The translations under genes and the position numbers were made by a program. Below, piece by piece: positions 1-8,639 of a stretch of DNA of 64,000 nt. The notes under the pieces are model-generated. The model saw only the letters and a list, made by a program, of their open reading frames with translations. It searched no databases and had not been told where the DNA came from. This DNA is from Amycolatopsis mongoliensis (GTDB lineage Bacteria; Actinomycetota; Actinomycetes; Mycobacteriales; Pseudonocardiaceae), in the NCBI RefSeq assembly GCF_030285665.1, contig NZ_CP127295.1, positions 930,001-994,000 of the forward strand. The letters run 5' to 3'. How positions within the stretch are numbered: position 1 is the stretch's first letter; each line of letters starts with the position of its first letter.

Positions 1-594
1 GCCCGGCACGGCCAGCGCGGAAACCAGGTAGCCCGCGCGCAGGACGGCGTCGCGCAGCACCGCGCCGCTCTCCCGGACCCGGGCTGGGGCGAGCACGAAC
101 CCCGCGTTCGTGTGCTCGCCCCAGCCCGCCATCACGTGCGGCTCGCCGAACCCGCGGATCGGGCACGGCAGCGGCGGCGCCACGGGCACGTGCGCGTCGC
201 TGGCCAGCAGGCTGACGTCCGCGCGGGCCGCCTGCTCCGGCACGGCCCGCGCGGCCCGGTCCGGCGGCGCCTGGTGCGCCACGACGAGTGCCCGCGGGAC
301 CCCCAGTCCCGCGGCCACCCGCCGCTGCGCCAGCCGGTAGGCGACCAGCGCGCCGAGCCCCGCACCGAACAGCACGTGCGGGCGGGCGAGCACCGCGGCC
401 AGTTCCGCCGCGAGGGACTCCACGAGCAGCCACATGTCCCGGTACGGGTGCTCCTCCCGGCGCTCGCCCCGGCCGGGCAGCTCGACGACGTGCACGGAGA
501 TCCGGGGATCGCGCCAGGCCCGGTACCGGCCGGCTGCCTCCCCCGCGTCCGGGAAGCAGACGAACAGCAGTCGCTCGGCTTCGTCGGTGTCCAC
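1..594 (-). CDS. Type II thioesterase-like alpha/beta hydrolase, nucleophile serine lost, cut by window edge
   Basis: The GTG at 594 has a strong ribosome site (GAGGAGAAAAGGGGG) about 6 nt upstream; 198 codons are visible and the frame leaves the window at base 1. The PGRGERREEHPYRDM stretch is typical of GrsT-type thioesterases that edit carrier proteins of polyketide and peptide synthases. The family nucleophile elbow GHSMG reads GAGLG here (in LFGAGLGALVAYRLA), so both the conserved His and the catalytic Ser are gone. A His remains in GWGEHTN. It lies divergent to a SARP regulator, so the edge of a biosynthetic cluster is likely to the left. Family membership is clear; catalytic competence is doubtful. 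Confidence 0.82.
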   Translation of the reverse strand, partial: MDTDEAERLLFVCFPDAGEAAGRYRAWRDPRISVHVVELPGRGERREEHPYRDMWLLVESLAAELAAVLARPHVLFGAGLGALVAYRLAQRRVAAGLGVPRALVVAHQAPPDRAARAVPEQAARADVSLLASDAHVPVAPPLPCPIRGFGEPHVMAGWGEHTNAGFVLAPARVRESGAVLRDAVLRAGYLVSALAVPG

Positions 595-679
595 CCGCGG
601 CCCCCTTTTCTCCTCGGCCGGGGATAGGGTCGAGGACGGCACTTCCGTTCCGCTTCGGTCGGCCTTCTGGGGGCTCCAC
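595..679. promoter_or_regulatory. Divergent promoter region of the thioesterase-like gene and the SARP regulator
   Basis: These 85 bp separate two gene starts facing away from each other and must hold both promoters. The minus-strand ribosome site is clear; no strong one precedes the GTG at 680. I see no obvious SARP-type heptamer direct repeats. Confidence 0.4.
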
Positions 680-3600
680 GTGCGCTACCGCCTGCTCGGG
701 CCGGTCACGGTCCTCGGCGACACGGGCGAGGTCCGGCCCGGCGGCCAGAAACAGACGTCCGTGCTGGCCGCGCTCCTGCTGTACCCGAACCGCGTGGTCA
801 GCGAAGACCGGCTCATCGACCTGACCTGGGGCGAGAACGCGCCGCCGAGCGTCCGCGGGCGGCTGCAGGTGCACATTTCGGAGCTGCGGAAGCTCCTCGG
901 CCGCGACGTCATCGTCCGGCGCGCGCCCGGCTACGTGATCGAGGTCGCGCCCGGTGACCGGGACCTCGACGTGTTCGACGACGAGGTCGCCCGGGCCAGG
1001 GCGACGTCGGGGCCGGAAGCCGTCCGGCACCTGCGGGCCGCGCTGGCGCTGTGGGACGGCACCCCGCTCGGCGGGGTGAGCGAGCCGCTGGCCGAGCACG
1101 AAGGCCCGGCGCTGGCCGAACGCCGGCTCGTCGTGCTGGAGGAGCTGTACGAACAGGAACTGGCCTCCGGACGGCACGGCGAGGTGGTCGGGGAGCTGCG
1201 CCGGCTCGTCGAGGAGCACCCGTTCCGCGAACGGCTGCGGGCCGCGCTGATGCTCGCGCTGCACCGCTGCGGCCGCGCGCCGGAAGCCCTCGAGGCCTAC
1301 GCGCGGGCGCACGAACTGCTGGTGGACGAGCTCGGCATCGAGCCCGGCCAGGCCCTGCAGGAGCTGCGGATGCGGATCCTGCGCGGCGAAGGGGAACCGG
1401 CGCCGGCCGCGGGCCCGGTCGTGCCGCGGCCCGCCGAGCTGCCGCTGGACGTCCGCGGGTTCACCGGCCGGGCGCCGGAGCTGGCCGCGCTCGACGAGCC
1501 CGGCGACGTCTGGGTGATCACCGGCACCGCCGGCGTCGGCAAGACCGCGCTGGCCGTGCACTGGGCCCACACCGCGCGCGCGGGCTTCCCCGACGGTCAG
1601 CTGTACGTGAACCTGCGCGGCTTCGACGCCGACGACGAGCCGCTCACGCCCGCCGCCGCGCTCGCCCAGCTGCTGCGCACCCTCGGCGTCGACCTCCGGG
1701 ACGTGCCGCCGGGCATCGACGACCAGAGCAAGCTCTACCGGTCGCTGCTGGCCGACCGGCAGGCGCTGGTGGTGCTGGACAACGCCCGCGACGTCGCCCA
1801 GGTGCTGCCGCTGCTGCCGTCGTCGGGCCGGGTGCTGGTGACCAGCCGCCACCGGCTCGACGAGCTCGTCGCGCGCACCGGCGCGCGGTCACTCGGCCTG
1901 AAGCAGCTGCGGGAGGACGATTCGCGCGCGCTGCTGACCGTCCTGCTCGGCGAGCGGGCCGCCGCCGAGCCCGGGGCCGCCGACGAGCTGGCCCGGCTCT
2001 GCGGGCACCACCCCCTGGCGCTGCGGATCGCGGCGGCGAACACCGGGGTCGCGAGCCTCGGCGAGCTCGTCGACGAGCTGCGCGGCGACCCCCTCGCCCA
2101 GCTGGGCTTCGACGGCGCCGAGGAGAGTGCCGTCGCGAAGGCGTTTTCGGTGTCCTACCAGGCGTTGCCGCCGGGGCTGCGGCAGGCGTTCCGGCTGCTG
2201 GCGCTGGTGCCGGGAGCCGACTTCACGGCGATCGCCGCGGCGGCCCTGCTGGACGTGCCGGCCGAGGAGGCGACCCGGCGGCTGCGCGGGCTGGCCGCGG
2301 CGAACCTCCTGGAGGCGCACGCGCCCCGCCGCTACCGGTTCCACGACCTCGCCCGGCGCTACGCCGAGCGGTGCGTCCGCGCCGACGAAGACGAAACCGC
2401 GCGCGAAAAGGCGTGGGAGCGGCTGTTCACCGGGTACTGCGCGGCCGCGGACGCCGCCGTCGCGCTGTTCGGCGCGCGGATCGTGGCGCTCCCCCGCGAC
2501 GACGCCCCGGCGGCGCCGAGCCCGGTCGCGTTCGCCGACGCCGCGGAGGCCGTGGCCTGGCTGGACGTCGAGGTGCCGAACCTGGCGGCGGCGCTGCGGC
2601 TGGCGGCGACGCGCGGGCCGTACCCCGCCGCGTGGTACCTCGCCGACGCGCTGCGGCGGTTCTTCCACGACCACGGGCGCCGCGCGGAGTGGCTGGAGCT
2701 CGCGCCGATCGTGCTGCGCGCGGCACGCGAACACGGCGCCCGGCCGGCCGAGGCGCTGGTGCACCTGTCGATCGGCGGCGCGTACTTCCGCGAAGGCCAG
2801 CACGAGGCGGGCATCCGGCACTCGGAGAAGGCGGTGCTGGCCAGCCGGGCGTGCGGCTGGCGCGAGTGCGAGGCGACGGCGGTCGCGAACCTGGGGTCGA
2901 TGCTGGAGTGGACCGGCCGGATCTCGGAAGCCGTCGAACACAGCCGGCGCGCGATCCAGCTGTTCCGCGAGCTGGCGAACCGGTCGGGCGAGGCACTGGC
3001 GCTGAACTCGCTGAGCTGCCACTACCGGCAGCTGGGCCGGCTGGAGCAGGCCGAGGACTGCCTGTGCGAGGCGGTCGCCCTGTGCCGCCGGGAGGAGCTG
3101 CGGTTCTGGGAGGCCGCGAACCTCGCCGACCTCGGCTGGGTGCTGCTGGAGACGGGACGCTTCGAGGAGGCGGCCGAAGCGGTGGAGGGATCCCTGAGCG
3201 AGTTCCGCGGCCTCGGTTCGAGCTTCGGCGAGGCGACCGCGCTCACCGCGTTGAGCGCGCTGCAGAGCGCCCGCGGCGATCACGACGCGGCGGCGCGAAC
3301 GGCGGAAGAGGCACTGGAGCGCGTCCGCCGCGACGGCGACCGGCAGGTGGAGGCGGCGGCGTTGATCGCACTCGGCCGCGCGTCGGAAGCCGGCGGCGAC
3401 CTGGCCTCGGCGGAGCGCGTGCTGAGCGAGGCCCGCGAACTCGCGGTCGAGTCCGGCCTGCGGGGCCGGCTGGCGGAGGCGTCGGCGACGCTGGCGTGGG
3501 TCCTGGCCGCGGCCGGCCGGGTCCCGGAGGCGGGCGAGCACGCGCGAACGGCGTTGGACGCGGCGCGAGCGGGCGGTTACCGGCTCCTGGAGGCCCAGGC

Positions 3601-3763
3601 CTTGCTCGGTCTCGCGGCGGTGGAAGGCGCGGCGGGGCGGTCGATGCTGGCGGACGGGACGGCGCGGGAGGCGCGGGGGCTGTACCGGTCGGTGGGGCAC
3701 GTCACGGGCGAGGCGCTGGCCGAGCGCTTCCTGGCCGACCTCGCCCGCCGCGCCACGGGCTGA
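680..3763 (+). CDS. SARP/AfsR-family transcriptional regulator with NB-ARC and TPR domains
   Basis: About 1027 residues. An OmpR-type winged helix (about 1-95, opening VRYRLLGPVTVLGDTGEV) is followed by a bacterial transcriptional activation domain (about 100-245), an NB-ARC/STAND ATPase with Walker A GTAGVGKTA around residue 288, and C-terminal TPR-like helical repeats (about 670-1020). This is the AfsR-type architecture used by actinomycetes to activate antibiotic clusters in response to a signal sensed by the STAND module. The frame is open upstream to 434, but homology begins at the GTG at 680. The divergent thioesterase-like gene suggests a pathway-specific role for genes left of the window; target and signal are unknown. 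Confidence 0.9.
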   Translation: MRYRLLGPVTVLGDTGEVRPGGQKQTSVLAALLLYPNRVVSEDRLIDLTWGENAPPSVRGRLQVHISELRKLLGRDVIVRRAPGYVIEVAPGDRDLDVFDDEVARARATSGPEAVRHLRAALALWDGTPLGGVSEPLAEHEGPALAERRLVVLEELYEQELASGRHGEVVGELRRLVEEHPFRERLRAALMLALHRCGRAPEALEAYARAHELLVDELGIEPGQALQELRMRILRGEGEPAPAAGPVVPRPAELPLDVRGFTGRAPELAALDEPGDVWVITGTAGVGKTALAVHWAHTARAGFPDGQLYVNLRGFDADDEPLTPAAALAQLLRTLGVDLRDVPPGIDDQSKLYRSLLADRQALVVLDNARDVAQVLPLLPSSGRVLVTSRHRLDELVARTGARSLGLKQLREDDSRALLTVLLGERAAAEPGAADELARLCGHHPLALRIAAANTGVASLGELVDELRGDPLAQLGFDGAEESAVAKAFSVSYQALPPGLRQAFRLLALVPGADFTAIAAAALLDVPAEEATRRLRGLAAANLLEAHAPRRYRFHDLARRYAERCVRADEDETAREKAWERLFTGYCAAADAAVALFGARIVALPRDDAPAAPSPVAFADAAEAVAWLDVEVPNLAAALRLAATRGPYPAAWYLADALRRFFHDHGRRAEWLELAPIVLRAAREHGARPAEALVHLSIGGAYFREGQHEAGIRHSEKAVLASRACGWRECEATAVANLGSMLEWTGRISEAVEHSRRAIQLFRELANRSGEALALNSLSCHYRQLGRLEQAEDCLCEAVALCRREELRFWEAANLADLGWVLLETGRFEEAAEAVEGSLSEFRGLGSSFGEATALTALSALQSARGDHDAAARTAEEALERVRRDGDRQVEAAALIALGRASEAGGDLASAERVLSEARELAVESGLRGRLAEASATLAWVLAAAGRVPEAGEHARTALDAARAGGYRLLEAQALLGLAAVEGAAGRSMLADGTAREARGLYRSVGHVTGEALAERFLADLARRATG

Positions 3764-3787
3764 GCTCACCTACCCCCGGTTCGAACG

Positions 3788-3867
3788 CAGTGAATGACTC
3801 ATTCCTGTCATCGGATGACATGAATGAGTCATTCACTGCACCGGAGGCGGCCCGGAACGAGTCGTTC
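3788..3867. repeat. Three phased dyads forming a 51-bp near-perfect palindrome plus one copy
   Basis: Bases 3788-3838 form an inverted repeat with 25-bp arms, one mismatch and a one-base centre. It contains GAATGACTCATTC (3792-3804) and GAATGAGTCATTC (3822-3834); a diverged third copy GAACGAGTCGTTC lies at 3855-3867. Dyad centres are 30 and 33 bp apart, about three helical turns. The block lies after the SARP stop and just ahead of the GntR gene, so it could be an operator, a terminator-like cruciform, or both. Confidence 0.75.
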
Positions 3868-3920
3868 ATGACGCCGCGCGTGGTGTTACCTCCGGCCCGC
3901 CCGCGCGACATACTGAAGCC

Positions 3921-4688
3921 ATGCCCCGTCCGAAACACGTCCCCGCGAGCGATCTGCGGCTCCCGGACGCACTGCAGCCGGGGCGGCCCAAGGGCGACCA
4001 GCTCCGCGAGATCCTCGAAAGCGTCGCGACCGAGGCCGGTCCCGGGCGGCTGATGCCCTCCGAACGGTTCCTCGCCGAGCACTTCGGCGTCGCCCGCGGC
4101 ACCGTGCGCCAGGAGGTCAACCGCCTGGTCTCCGACGGCGTTCTCTACCGCCAGCACGGCACCGCCACCTTCACCGCCGAACGCCAGGCCGCGCACATCG
4201 ACATGCTCACCTCGTTCACCGAGGACATGAAGGCCCGCGGCGTGGTCCCGAAGACGAAGGTGCTGCACGCCGAGGTGCTGAGCGCGGGCCCGCGCATCGC
4301 CGGGCGCCTCAACGTGCCGCCGGGTGCGCGCGTGTTCCGGCTGGAACGGCTGCGCTACGTCGAAGACGAGCCGTTCGCCGTCGAGCGCACCAACCTGTCC
4401 GTCGACCGGTTCCCCGACATCGAGCTGTTCGACTGGGAGACGCAGTCCCTGCACCGCACCATCGAGGAGCGCTGGGGCGTGCACGCCGAATGGAACGACA
4501 CGGCGATCTCCGCGGTCCTCCCCAACACCCACGACGCCGGCCTGCTGGGCATCGAGCCCACCCAGCCGTGCCTGATCATCGAAGGCACGCTCCACGACCA
4601 GAGCGGCGGCGTCATCGAAGCGGGCCGCTCGCTCTACCGCGCCGACCGCTACACCGTCTTCACCCAGGCGCGGCGCAGCCCGGCCTGA
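3921..4688 (+). CDS. GntR-family regulator with UTRA effector domain (HutC/DasR subfamily)
   Basis: 255 residues. The N-terminal winged helix (about 25-95) contains LMPSERFLAEHFGVARGTVRQEVNRL, and residues from about 100 to the end look like a UTRA sugar-phosphate-binding domain. The ATG at 3921 follows a CATACT -10-like hexamer by 7 nt, suggesting a leaderless transcript. DasR-type proteins bind ACTGGT-N4-ACCAGT, and matching half-sites occur at 9143-9162 and 9285-9304 upstream of the mannose-type PTS operon a few kb away. I infer it controls that operon. The three dyads just upstream are unlike dre and may serve another regulator. Confidence 0.88.
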   Translation: MPRPKHVPASDLRLPDALQPGRPKGDQLREILESVATEAGPGRLMPSERFLAEHFGVARGTVRQEVNRLVSDGVLYRQHGTATFTAERQAAHIDMLTSFTEDMKARGVVPKTKVLHAEVLSAGPRIAGRLNVPPGARVFRLERLRYVEDEPFAVERTNLSVDRFPDIELFDWETQSLHRTIEERWGVHAEWNDTAISAVLPNTHDAGLLGIEPTQPCLIIEGTLHDQSGGVIEAGRSLYRADRYTVFTQARRSPA

Positions 4689-4741
4689 CCGGGCAACCCC
4701 CCGGTGCCCGTCGCGCGTGAAACGGCGGAAGGGGCGCACCG

Positions 4742-5323
4742 ATGACTCGCCGGGCCAAGGGACACCGAGCACTCGTGCCGGCCGTCGTCTTCGTGGCGTC
4801 GGCAGCACTGGTCGTCTGGTCCGCGCACGAGGAACGGCAGTCCACGGCGACCGCGCTCCTCGTGACCGGCTTCGCCGTGATCGGCGTGGTGCTGTGGGCG
4901 ATCGCCTGGGTGCGGGACGCCTGGGGACCCCGCACCGGCCACGTTCCGCCGGCGCTGAGCCTGGTCGGCTTGTTCTTCCTGGCCGTCGGCGGGCCGGCGC
5001 TGGTGACCGACGTGGTCCTGGCACACCGCGGCACGCCGACCGAGGTGGAAGTGGCACGGGTGTCCCCCTTCCCGGACGGCGGCGACTACCCGCTCGTCCT
5101 GCCGGGCGGATCGACCCCGGTGCGGGGCGACCTGCGCGACGACGGAGGGCTCGCCGCCGGCGAGCGGCTCACCGTGCTGGCCGACCGCGGCCGGTTCGTC
5201 CGCCCGATGCTGCCCGAGGACGTCGACCCGGCGTTCCCCGCGCTCTACGTGCTGACCGGCGCGGGGCTCCTGGCCGCCGCCGGGCTCCGGTCCGGCTTCC
5301 CGCTCACTCGCGCGAACGCATGA
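4742..5323 (+). CDS. Integral membrane protein of unknown function
   Basis: 193 residues with hydrophobic segments near 12-25, 38-55, 75-95 and 170-183, and a soluble, probably extracytoplasmic stretch between the third and fourth. The ATG at 4742 has a GCGGAAGGGG ribosome site. I recognise no family. Its last 20 bases overlap the end of the convergent ceramidase-like gene, so the two transcripts are antisense at their 3' ends. Cotranscription with the upstream GntR gene (53-bp gap) is possible. Confidence 0.65.
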   Translation: MTRRAKGHRALVPAVVFVASAALVVWSAHEERQSTATALLVTGFAVIGVVLWAIAWVRDAWGPRTGHVPPALSLVGLFFLAVGGPALVTDVVLAHRGTPTEVEVARVSPFPDGGDYPLVLPGGSTPVRGDLRDDGGLAAGERLTVLADRGRFVRPMLPEDVDPAFPALYVLTGAGLLAAAGLRSGFPLTRANA

Positions 5324-6617
5324 CGTCGTGCGCCCGGAGCAGCGTCAGGCAGTGCTCCACCAGCACGTCCCCGGCATCCGGGCCGAACAGCGTCACGTAC
5401 GACTCGTAGACCCCGTCGCGGTGCCCGTCCGCGTCCGGCAGGTAGCCCAGGTAACCGTCGGAGTAGCCGATCACCCGCGTGTGGCGGAACGGGCTCTCCC
5501 GCCGGATGCGCAGCCCCAGCGACGCGAACAGCTCGAACGGCGTGTGCAGCCACGCGATCTCGCCCAGCGACACCACGGTGACCGGGACCTCCGCGCAGCC
5601 CTTCGGCCGATCGGTGGCCGCCATCGCCGCGAGCATCGCGCAGCCCTCGTACCGCGTCTGCGCGATCCGGACCGCCGGGTGGTCCTCGCCGTGGCGGGCC
5701 AGCTCGTGCTGCCATTCGCGCTCGGCCGACTGCCGCAGTTCCTGGCTGTCCTCGAGGGACGGCACGTCGCGGTAGGGCAGGTGCAGCGGCGACCGCGACA
5801 GCCGGATCGGGCCCGTCGCGGCCGGGGACGACGCCGCCGCGAGCGTCCGCGCGATCGACGTCGCCAGGTGGCCGCCGAGCGCGCGGACCTCGGCGTGGTC
5901 GCGGCCGCGCCGGACGAAGCGGGAGCTCGCATCGCCCGCCGCGCCCTGCAGGAACACCGCCACCGGCTGCCCGATCAGCGCCGCCAGCTCGCGCCGCGTC
6001 GCGCCCGGCCAGTCGGCCGACCACGAGAGGTTGTCGGGCCCGAGCACGGTCGGGTGGCTGGCGTAGTCGAACAGCAGCGCGGCCGGGGAGCCGTCGTCGC
6101 GGCGCAGCTCGAGCACGCCGAACGACGTGTCGTGCGGCCCGTCCGGCCGGTAGCGGTTGCCCCCGACGGCCTCGGTCGACCCCGCGTGCCAGCGGGCCCG
6201 GACGCGGCCGCGGCCCGCGCGCAGCCGCAGCGCCGCGCCGGTGACCGTCTCCGCCATGCGGCCGACCAGCCCGGCGTCGCGCTGCCCCGGCAGCCCGGGG
6301 TGCAGCTGGCCGGTCCAGCCCTCGGGCCCGGAATGCGTGTGCGACGCGCAGACGAGCACCCGCGCCGGGTCGATGCCCACCGCGGCCGCGACGGCGTCGG
6401 CCAGGGTGCGGGTGAGCCCGGCGTCGACCGCGAGCGCGTCGAGCGCCACCCACAGCACCCCGGGGTCGTCCTCGGTGGACAGCCAGATCAGCGACGCTTC
6501 GAGGTCGTCGTGCGTGCCGGTCGCGACGCCGTTCCGGGCCAGGTAGCCGCCGAGCGGGTGCCCCGGCCCCGGCGTGATCCGGACGTCTTGCGCGGCGAGC
6601 AGGAGCGCGGCGGTCAC
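5304..6617 (-). CDS. Cytosolic neutral/alkaline ceramidase-like hydrolase
   Basis: 437 residues from a GTG at 6617. Family hallmarks are SHTHSGP (residues 92-98, zinc histidines), a second metal-site segment DYASHPTVLGPDN (His188) followed by SADWPG, and FLQGAAGDAS (222-231), matching the N-terminal amidohydrolase domain of neutral ceramidases. Unlike secreted ceramidases it has no signal peptide, and at this length the C-terminal Ig-like domain is absent. The start overlaps the PTS IIA stop by 4 bp (GTGA), so it is translationally coupled as last gene of the PTS operon. A role on an imported phosphorylated substrate is inferred; the amide or ester it cleaves is unknown. Confidence 0.82.
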   Translation of the reverse strand: MTAALLLAAQDVRITPGPGHPLGGYLARNGVATGTHDDLEASLIWLSTEDDPGVLWVALDALAVDAGLTRTLADAVAAAVGIDPARVLVCASHTHSGPEGWTGQLHPGLPGQRDAGLVGRMAETVTGAALRLRAGRGRVRARWHAGSTEAVGGNRYRPDGPHDTSFGVLELRRDDGSPAALLFDYASHPTVLGPDNLSWSADWPGATRRELAALIGQPVAVFLQGAAGDASSRFVRRGRDHAEVRALGGHLATSIARTLAAASSPAATGPIRLSRSPLHLPYRDVPSLEDSQELRQSAEREWQHELARHGEDHPAVRIAQTRYEGCAMLAAMAATDRPKGCAEVPVTVVSLGEIAWLHTPFELFASLGLRIRRESPFRHTRVIGYSDGYLGYLPDADGHRDGVYESYVTLFGPDAGDVLVEHCLTLLRAHDVMRSRE

Positions 6618-7003
6618 CAGGTGGATTCCAGGACGTCGACGACGCCGTCGCGGCCGGCGGCGCGGGCCACCCCGGCGAGCTCGGTGACGTCGTCGGTCGT
6701 GTGCAGCAGGACCTCCAGCAGCATCGGCAGGTTGAGGCCGGACACCAGCTGCAGGCGCGGGTGCACGGCGGCGAGCGCGCGGACGGCGTTGAACGGCGAG
6801 CCGCCGTGCAGGTCGGCGAGCACGAGGGCCTCGGTGGCCCCGCCGAGCAGCGTGAGCAGCCGGACGCCGAACTCCTCCGGGCTGTCGTGCGGGCTCAGCT
6901 CGCAGACCTTCAGCCGCGACTGCGGCCCGAGGATCATCTCGGCGGCTTCCCCCACGCCGGAGGGCAGCCGCCCGTGCCCGGCGAGAACGATCGGGACGGA
7001 CAT
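6614..7003 (-). CDS. PTS mannose-family EIIA component
   Basis: 129 residues, the usual length of a stand-alone IIA-Man domain. His10 in VLAGHGRLPSG is the expected phosphorylation site, and LADLHGGSPFNAV is the conserved second loop. The protein relays phosphate from HPr to IIB in the cytoplasm. It follows the IIC-IID gene by 10 bp and overlaps the ceramidase-like start by 4 bp. HPr and EI are not in this window. Confidence 0.92.
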   Translation of the reverse strand: MSVPIVLAGHGRLPSGVGEAAEMILGPQSRLKVCELSPHDSPEEFGVRLLTLLGGATEALVLADLHGGSPFNAVRALAAVHPRLQLVSGLNLPMLLEVLLHTTDDVTELAGVARAAGRDGVVDVLESTW

Positions 7004-7013
7004 GGCGGTCTCC

Positions 7014-8633
7014 TTAACTCTTCGCCGGGGCCGACGGCGCGAACCAGCCGAGCCACCCCAGGACGACCCCGGCGACGACGACGATGCCGATCGTCCAGAC
7101 GGGCCGCAGCCGCGCCTTGGCCGTCAGCAGGTACACCGCGGCGGTGACGAGCACCGGCAGCAGGAACGGGACCAGCTCGTCGAGCCGGTCCTGGATCGCC
7201 ACGGCCTGCGTCACCGGCTGCCCCTGGACCGTCGTGGCCTGCCGGTACGTCAGCGTGGTGACGACCTTGACGATCGACGGGATGAACCCGCCGAGCACGA
7301 CGAACCCGAGCACGGTGGCCCCCTGCGCGACGCGCGCGAGCGCGCCGGCGGCGAGGTGGCCGGCCAGCCGTTTCCCTTCGCGGTAGGCGAACCCGAACTG
7401 CCAGCGCCGCACCAGCGCGTACGGCACGAGGACCATCACCGCGGCGAAGGCGGGACCGAGCCAGTTGCCCTGCAGCGCCCACGACGCGCCCATGGTGAAG
7501 ACGATGCTGTTGTACAGCGCGAAGACGAGGGTGTCGCCGATGCCGGCCATCGGCCCCATCAGCGCGACCTTCGTGCTCGCGGCCGACTTCGGCGTGCCCG
7601 CCTCTTCCAGCGCGACGCTCGAGCCGAGGATCAGCGGGCCGCCGACCAGCACCGAGGTGTTGAAGAACTGGAGGTGCCGCTGCAGGCCGGCGACGTAGTC
7701 GGCCTTCTCCGGGTAGAGCCGGCGCAGCACCGGTTCCATCGAGTACGCGAACCCGAGCGCCTGCATCCGCTCGTAGTTCCAGGAGATCTGGCTCGACCAG
7801 AAGTACCGGCGGAACACGCGGCGCAGGTCCTGCTTCGTCAGCCGAGCGTCCACAGTGGACTCTTCGGTGGGGCTTTCCGGGACCCCGATCACCGGCTCGT
7901 CGCGCTTGAGCGTCACGAACAGCATCGCGACCGCGACACCGATCAGCGCGATGCCCAGCAGCGGCACGTGGAGGTAGGCGAAGGCGACGAACCCGATCAG
8001 CAGCAGGTACCAGTACCGCGACAGCTCCATCATGCCGAGCAGCAGCGCGAACCCGACGGCCGGCAGCAGCGACCCCGCGAGCGTCATGCCGTGCACGAAC
8101 CCGGCGGGGATGCTCGCGGTGATGTCCTTGACCAGGCCGCCGGACGCGGCGAGCGCGGCGAGGAACGTCGGGATCGCGCGCACCGCCACCCACGGCACCA
8201 GGCTGACCCAGTGGATCATCGCCAGGCCGCGGGCGTTGCCGTCGGCGGCGTAGCCGTCGGCCCGCTGGACCAGCGCGGTCGTGACGATCTTGCCGACGGG
8301 GTCCAGCGCGGCCAGCAGGATGGCGGCCGGCAGCCCGACCCCGATCCCGATCGCGGCCTGGGCGGACGTGTCACCGGCGGCGCCCGCGGCCAGCGCGGTG
8401 CCGACGATCGCGCCGGTCTGGTAGTCCGGGATGGTCGCGCCGCCGTAGGTGTAGACGCCGAGCGAGGCGAGCTCCAGCGTCGCGCCGACCAGCAGGCCGA
8501 GCAGCGGGTGCCCGACGATCAGCCCGGCGATCGAGCCGGCGATGAGCGGGCGCTGGGCGTAGATCAGGAACGGGCCGAGCCCGTCGTAGGTGCAGTAGAT
8601 CGCCCACAGAGTCAGGGCCAACGCGACGAGCAT
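7014..8633 (-). CDS. Fused PTS mannose-family EIIC-EIID permease
   Basis: 539 residues. Residues 1 to about 245 are a IIC domain (LELASLGVYTYGGATIPDYQTG, repeated membrane helices). After a short linker (about 246-262), residues 263-539 are IID (LTKQDLRRVFRRYFWSSQIS, then ALMGPMAGIGDTLVFAL). IIC and IID are normally separate genes, so one reading frame for the whole sugar channel is unusual; no stop or frameshift lies between them. It is the second gene of the IIB-IICD-IIA-hydrolase operon. The sugar is not evident; N-acetylated amino sugars are plausible given the DasR-type operators. Confidence 0.92.
   Translation of the reverse strand: MLVALALTLWAIYCTYDGLGPFLIYAQRPLIAGSIAGLIVGHPLLGLLVGATLELASLGVYTYGGATIPDYQTGAIVGTALAAGAAGDTSAQAAIGIGVGLPAAILLAALDPVGKIVTTALVQRADGYAADGNARGLAMIHWVSLVPWVAVRAIPTFLAALAASGGLVKDITASIPAGFVHGMTLAGSLLPAVGFALLLGMMELSRYWYLLLIGFVAFAYLHVPLLGIALIGVAVAMLFVTLKRDEPVIGVPESPTEESTVDARLTKQDLRRVFRRYFWSSQISWNYERMQALGFAYSMEPVLRRLYPEKADYVAGLQRHLQFFNTSVLVGGPLILGSSVALEEAGTPKSAASTKVALMGPMAGIGDTLVFALYNSIVFTMGASWALQGNWLGPAFAAVMVLVPYALVRRWQFGFAYREGKRLAGHLAAGALARVAQGATVLGFVVLGGFIPSIVKVVTTLTYRQATTVQGQPVTQAVAIQDRLDELVPFLLPVLVTAAVYLLTAKARLRPVWTIGIVVVAGVVLGWLGWFAPSAPAKS
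7850..7862. repeat. GTCCACAGTGGAC palindrome inside the IIC-IID linker
   Basis: The odd-length palindrome encodes Ser-Thr-Val-Asp on the minus strand as TCC ACT GTG GAC, using the rare codon ACT. An identical copy encodes STVD at 28742-28754. Confidence 0.55.
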
Positions 8634-8639
8634 GCGGGG

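Noticed and set aside
1051..4053. A 1000-codon frame overlapping the SARP gene
   Set aside because: Low-complexity Arg/Gly/Ala translation in a shifted frame; the SARP frame has all expected domains.
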